NCBI GenBank assembly: GCA_964391995.1
Contig: CAYMOM010000078.1
Span: 1 to 9,182 of the forward strand
Reading direction: 5' to 3'
Length of the DNA: 9,182 bases
Source: UBA11524 sp964391995
GTDB lineage: Bacteria; Bacillota; Clostridia; Christensenellales; Aristaeellaceae
The translations under genes were made by a program, and so were the position numbers. A model generated the notes under the pieces. It was not told where the DNA came from. It did not search any database and saw only the letters and a program-made list of their open reading frames with translations. Positions 5,912 through 9,182 of the stretch are shown here, in pieces; within the stretch, counting starts at the first letter, position 1, and each line of letters opens with the position of its first letter.

Positions 5912-8080
5912 ATGAGCAAGTGGATGCTGAATGAAAACGGCTTTAGCAAGGCGCAGGCCATCACGGATGGCAACCGCTTTCTGTGCGCCAATGGGTATAT
6001 GGGCCTTCGCGGCGCGGTGGAGGAGGCGGACAGCACACAGTTCCCAGCCATTACCCTGGCCGGTGTGTATGACAGGCACGGAAACCGCTGGCGCGAGCCT
6101 GTCAATGCGCCCCACTGCCTGTATGCCCGGCTGCTGTTCAATGGCGCACCCCTGGCCCTGGGCCAGGCTGAGCCTGTCAGCCACAGCGCAGGCATTGATT
6201 ATGAGGATGGCCTGTACTACCGGGAAACGGACTTCGGGCCGGCCTCCATCAGCAGCCGGCGCTTTGCCTCCATGGCGGAGCCGCACCTGCTGGCTGGCAG
6301 CATCACCCTGCGCTTTGCCCAGGATGGGGACATGGCGCTGTACACCGGCATTTCCACCGACATATGGGATTTGAACGGCCCCCATCTGTTCGGCTATGGC
6401 TATCAGCCCGGCCCGGTGCTGCTGGTGCAGGCCGTTACCGGGGAAAAGGGCATCACCGTGGCCTGTGCCCAAAGCGTGCAGGCTGATCTCCCCGCACAGG
6501 AAACCTTTGAGCAAAACGAACGGGGGCTTTTCCGGGTGCTGCGCTGCCGGGTGAAAAAGGGGGATGTTTTGCACCTTCACCTTTTCGGCACGGTGTTTAC
6601 CTCCCTGGATGTGCCCGGCCCGGCATCCGCTGCCCAGGCCCTTTGCGCCGGCATGAAGGCCCGGGGCTATGCCGCCTGCCTGCATGCGCACCAGGCTGCA
6701 TGGAGGGAGATTCACCGGCTTTCCCAGGTTCAGCTGGAGGGCGATGCCGCCGCGGCCCTGGCCCTGCGGGCAAGCCAGTATCACCTGAACAGCATCGCCC
6801 CCAGGCATGCAAGCCATTTGTCCATCCCAGCCCGCGGGCTTTCCGGGCAAACCTACAAGGGCGCCATTTTCTGGGATTCGGAGATATTCTTCTTCCCCAT
6901 GTTTGTCCATACCCAGCCGGAGATTGCCCGCTCCCTGCTGCGCTACCGCATTCAGTCCCTGCCCGGCGCACTGAAAAAGGCCGGGGAATACGGCTTCCGT
7001 GGTGCATTCTATGCCTGGGAAAGCCAGGAGGGCGGCCAGGAAGGCTGCACCAATTTCAACGTGGTGGATGTGTTTACCCACCGGCCTGTGCGCACCTATT
7101 TCCGGGATAAGCAGATTCATATCTCTGCCGATATAGTTTATGCCCTGCAAAGCTATTACGATATGACGGGGGATCGCTCCCTGCTGGAGGATGGCGGCGC
7201 CAGGGTGATGCTGGAATGCGCCCGGTTCTATATCAGCCGTGCTGCCTGCCATGCAGACAGCGATACAGTGGATTTTGCCGATGTGATCGGCCCGGATGAG
7301 TACCACGAGCGGGTGAGCAACAACGCCTTTACCAACAGGATGATCCGCCACTGTATGGCTTGCGCTCTGGGCCTGAAGGAGATTTTTGCCGACAGGGAAG
7401 ATTGGTTTGCCGCCCTGCTGCGGGAGCTGGATTATGAAAAGGACTGGCAGCTGCTGCAGGAGCTGATGGGCCGGATTGCCCGGCCCGCTGTGCGCCAGGG
7501 GGTGATTGAGCAGTTCGATGGCTACTTTGCCCTGGAGGATTGCTCCCTGCAGGAGGTTCGCGCCAGGCTGCGGCATCCCAAGGAATACTGGGGCGGCGAC
7601 CATGGTGTGGCTGGCCCGACCCAGATCATCAAGCAGGCGGATGTGCTGGCCATGATGGCCCTTTTCCCGGAGGATTATTCCCCGGAAACCATTGCCGCCA
7701 ACTGGCACTATTACGAGCCCCGAACGGAGCATGGCTCCAGCCTTTCTGCTTGCATGTATGCGCTGACGGCCTGCCGCATGGGCCGCCCGGAGCTGGCGTG
7801 GGAGCTGTTTCTGCGCACTGCCGCCATTGATATGCAAGGCGGCGGCAAGGAGTGGGCCGGGGAAATCTACATCGGCGGCACCCACCCTGCCTCCAACGGC
7901 GGCGCGTGGATGATCGCCGTTCTGGGCTTTGCCGGCCTGCGCATCAAAAAAGGGCAGCCGGAGCTTTGTCCCCGTTTGCCGGAGCAAATCACCAGGCTGT
8001 CCTTTCCCATCACCGCAGGCGGCAGGCGCCTGCAGGTGACCGTTACCCACGATGGCGGTGTTATCCGTTCAGATTCCTGA
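5912..8080 (+). CDS. GH65 glycoside phosphorylase 2 (nigerose/kojibiose phosphorylase-like)
   Basis: This 722-residue cytoplasmic enzyme is a second, clearly divergent GH65 member. ATG 5912 follows TGGAGG (5901-5906) at 5 nt; the frame is open further upstream but lies inside the preceding gene. Landmarks are FWDSE (D322), general acid E463 in IGPDEYHERVSNNAFTNRM, KQ at 574-575, and the phosphate-site segment TEHGSSLS (H607, S609, S610). The acceptor region differs strongly from its neighbour: FYAWESQEGGQEGCTNFNVV, then VFTHRPVRTYFRDKQIHISADIVYA. Near the C-terminus THPASNGGAWMIAVLGFAGL replaces the more usual GlHitS-type segment of the first enzyme. From memory, this pattern resembles GH65 nigerose, kojibiose or glucosylglycerol phosphorylases more than maltose phosphorylase. 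The acceptor cannot be assigned. The gene ends the operon and overlaps the regulator by 20 bp. Confidence 0.9.
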   Translation: MSKWMLNENGFSKAQAITDGNRFLCANGYMGLRGAVEEADSTQFPAITLAGVYDRHGNRWREPVNAPHCLYARLLFNGAPLALGQAEPVSHSAGIDYEDGLYYRETDFGPASISSRRFASMAEPHLLAGSITLRFAQDGDMALYTGISTDIWDLNGPHLFGYGYQPGPVLLVQAVTGEKGITVACAQSVQADLPAQETFEQNERGLFRVLRCRVKKGDVLHLHLFGTVFTSLDVPGPASAAQALCAGMKARGYAACLHAHQAAWREIHRLSQVQLEGDAAAALALRASQYHLNSIAPRHASHLSIPARGLSGQTYKGAIFWDSEIFFFPMFVHTQPEIARSLLRYRIQSLPGALKKAGEYGFRGAFYAWESQEGGQEGCTNFNVVDVFTHRPVRTYFRDKQIHISADIVYALQSYYDMTGDRSLLEDGGARVMLECARFYISRAACHADSDTVDFADVIGPDEYHERVSNNAFTNRMIRHCMACALGLKEIFADREDWFAALLRELDYEKDWQLLQELMGRIARPAVRQGVIEQFDGYFALEDCSLQEVRARLRHPKEYWGGDHGVAGPTQIIKQADVLAMMALFPEDYSPETIAANWHYYEPRTEHGSSLSACMYALTACRMGRPELAWELFLRTAAIDMQGGGKEWAGEIYIGGTHPASNGGAWMIAVLGFAGLRIKKGQPELCPRLPEQITRLSFPITAGGRRLQVTVTHDGGVIRSDS
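8061..8080. other. Stop-to-stop overlap of convergent genes
   Basis: The second GH65 gene stops with TGA at 8078-8080 on the plus strand. The regulator stops with TAA read on the minus strand at 8063-8061. The two coding regions thus share 20 bp. No terminator hairpin with a T-run is visible on either strand near the junction, so at least one transcript probably runs into the opposite gene. Confidence 0.9.
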
Positions 8081-9077
8081 CGCTGGCACGCTCCACCAGG
8101 TGCACGGGCAGTATCACATGCTTTTCCTCAATGGTTTCCTGGTTCACCTGGGCCAGGATCATATCCGTAGCCAGGGTGCCCTTCTGCTGGGCGTCCTGGT
8201 GGATGGTGGTCAGCGCCGGGAAGGTCAGCTGGGACAGGTAATGATCGTCAAAGCCCACGATGGACTTGTCCCGGGGGATGGACAGGCCGCGCTCGCTCAG
8301 GCCAGCCATAATGCCTGCAGCCAGAATGTCTGCCGTGGCGAAAATGCCGGTGATTTCAGGCCTTTCGCTCAGCACATACCCCAGCTGCCTGCCCTCCTGC
8401 ACGGAGATTTCCTGGGTGAAGACCAGGGAGGGATCAAACGCCACGCCAAATTCCGCCAGCGCCCGGCGGTATCCCTGCAGGCGCTTGTCAATCACGCCGC
8501 CCGGCTGAATGGAAGGGGAGGCGAAGGCAATGGTTCGGTGGCCGTTTTCCAGCAGGTGCCTGGCGGCAATGTAGCCGCCCTGCTCGTCCTCCAGGCCGAT
8601 GCAGCAAATATCCGGGTCATCCACATAGCTGTCGATAAGCACCAGGGGGATGTTCAGCTTCTTCACCGCCTGAAAGAAATCGCCCTCAAACAGGCCGGAC
8701 AGGATCAGCCCGGACAGCCGCCAGCTGTGGATGAGGGAAGCCAGGTCGTCGGTGGTTTCGGTAGAGCGAATCATCAGGTAATAGCCGGCATCCCGGGTGC
8801 GCTGCTCAACGCTGGCAGTCATGGTGCTCATGAAGGGGTCGCTCATGGTGCTGCCGGTGTTTTGCGGCGTGATGTGGGTCACCATGCCAATGATGTAAGA
8901 CTGGTCATTGGCCAGGGAGCGGGCCGTCATGCTGGGAACATAGTGCTCCCGTTCAATGATTTCCCAAATTTTCTTGATCTTCTCTGCCGAAACCCGGCTC
9001 TGCCTGTTGTGCACCACGTTGGATACCGTGGTAATGCTGACGCCGGCCTCTGCCGCGATGTCCTTCAATGTGACCAT
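8061..9077 (-). CDS. LacI-family transcriptional regulator, probable operon repressor
   Basis: This 338-residue DNA-binding protein has the usual LacI-family length. Residues 3-24 form the helix-turn-helix: TLKDIAAEAGVSITTVSNVVHN. The hinge follows as YVPSMTARSLAND near residues 48-60, with the leucine that normally inserts at a central CpG. The rest is a periplasmic-binding-protein-like sensor: LVLIDSYVDD, ENGHRTIAFASPS, LQGYRRALAEFGV, GIFATADILAAGIMAGLSERGLSIP, SIVGFDD, and LTTIHQDAQQKG. Recognition-helix residues I15, T16 and N20 replace Y17, Q18 and R22 of E. coli LacI. The start at 9077 has TTGGAGA upstream (about 7 nt). A longer frame reaching 9176 would add 33 residues encoded by the 59-bp repeat and is rejected. 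The likely target is the palindrome at 226-239, and the effector is probably an imported sugar or its product. Confidence 0.92.
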   Translation of the reverse strand: MVTLKDIAAEAGVSITTVSNVVHNRQSRVSAEKIKKIWEIIEREHYVPSMTARSLANDQSYIIGMVTHITPQNTGSTMSDPFMSTMTASVEQRTRDAGYYLMIRSTETTDDLASLIHSWRLSGLILSGLFEGDFFQAVKKLNIPLVLIDSYVDDPDICCIGLEDEQGGYIAARHLLENGHRTIAFASPSIQPGGVIDKRLQGYRRALAEFGVAFDPSLVFTQEISVQEGRQLGYVLSERPEITGIFATADILAAGIMAGLSERGLSIPRDKSIVGFDDHYLSQLTFPALTTIHQDAQQKGTLATDMILAQVNQETIEEKHVILPVHLVERASVRNLNG

Positions 9078-9080
9078 AGC

Positions 9081-9116
9081 TATCTCCAATGTTTTTTTGT
9101 GCGGAAAGCCGCACAT
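9081..9116 (-). promoter_or_regulatory. Leader hairpin before the regulator gene
   Basis: On the minus strand the leader contains TGTGCGG (9115-9109) pairing with CCGCACA (9104-9098) around a 4-nt loop (7-bp stem). An A7 tract and the ribosome binding site TTGGAGA follow. It is not a terminator for the regulator because A residues, not T, follow it. It may set mRNA stability or ribosome access. I see no convincing promoter between 9078 and 9116. Confidence 0.4.
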
Positions 9117-9175
9117 CAGGGTGTCGGAAAAGTGGCAAAGCCACTTTTTCGAGGATTTGCGCTCCGTCACTGTCA
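9117..9175 (-). repeat. 59-bp inverted repeat, right copy
   Basis: This is the reverse-oriented partner of 55-113, 58 of 59 bases identical. The core hairpin (9124-9152) carries one change, so one A-T pair becomes a mismatch on the minus strand and a G-U pair in plus-strand RNA. It lies 40 nt upstream of the regulator start, so it must be in the regulator leader or contain its promoter. Identity stops sharply at both ends: outside 9175 and inside 9117 the sequence no longer matches the left copy. A TTGACA-like hexamer on the minus strand (9176-9171) has no matching -10 box at normal spacing. Confidence 0.85.
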
Positions 9176-9182
9176 AAGCTGC

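Noticed and set aside
5879..8050. 723-residue open frame on the minus strand over GH65-2
   Set aside because: It has the same cause. Its length is striking, but its composition (H, G, Q, A rich) is that of a shadow frame and it has no start signal.
1..9182. CRISPR array, tRNA, rRNA, or insertion-sequence transposase
   Set aside because: I found no regularly spaced repeats, no tRNA-like cloverleaf, no rRNA segments and no transposase or integrase motifs.

Overview
The window is a compact carbohydrate-uptake and phosphorolysis locus. It holds one plus-strand operon of five genes and a convergent minus-strand LacI-family regulator. The DNA is GC-rich with strong GGAGG-type ribosome binding sites, a consensus sigma-A promoter and a CUT1-type ABC importer. 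The binding protein has the export signal style common in gut Clostridia. A high-GC anaerobic Bacillota (Clostridia, perhaps Christensenellales-like) is the most likely host, but this is inferred from style and not from a marker gene.

Layout. Positions 1-186 are non-coding and carry small hairpins, one copy of a 59-bp repeat (55-113) and a rho-independent terminator (114-143) for whatever lies upstream. A near-perfect promoter (187-216) is followed at once by a LacI-type operator palindrome (226-239). The operon then runs: secreted solute-binding protein (275-1708), permease 1 (1740-2648), permease 2 (2666-3535), GH65 phosphorylase 1 (3564-5858) and GH65 phosphorylase 2 (5912-8080). Gaps are only 17-53 nt, so one transcript is likely. 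The regulator (9077-8061, minus strand) faces the operon and overlaps its last gene by 20 bp, stop against stop. An inverted second copy of the 59-bp repeat (9117-9175, 58/59 identical) lies in the regulator's upstream leader, so the whole cassette sits between two inverted repeats.

How it probably works. The binding protein captures an alpha-glucoside outside the cell and the two permeases import it, powered by an ATPase not encoded here. In the cytoplasm the two different GH65 enzymes would split alpha-glucosides with phosphate, giving beta-glucose 1-phosphate plus an acceptor sugar. The LacI-type protein probably represses the operon at 226-239 and is released by the imported sugar or a derivative. 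Neither a beta-phosphoglucomutase nor a transporter ATPase is in the window. The exact substrates cannot be fixed from sequence alone. The most interesting points are the pair of divergent GH65 enzymes, the inverted repeats around the cassette, and the tightly built promoter-operator.
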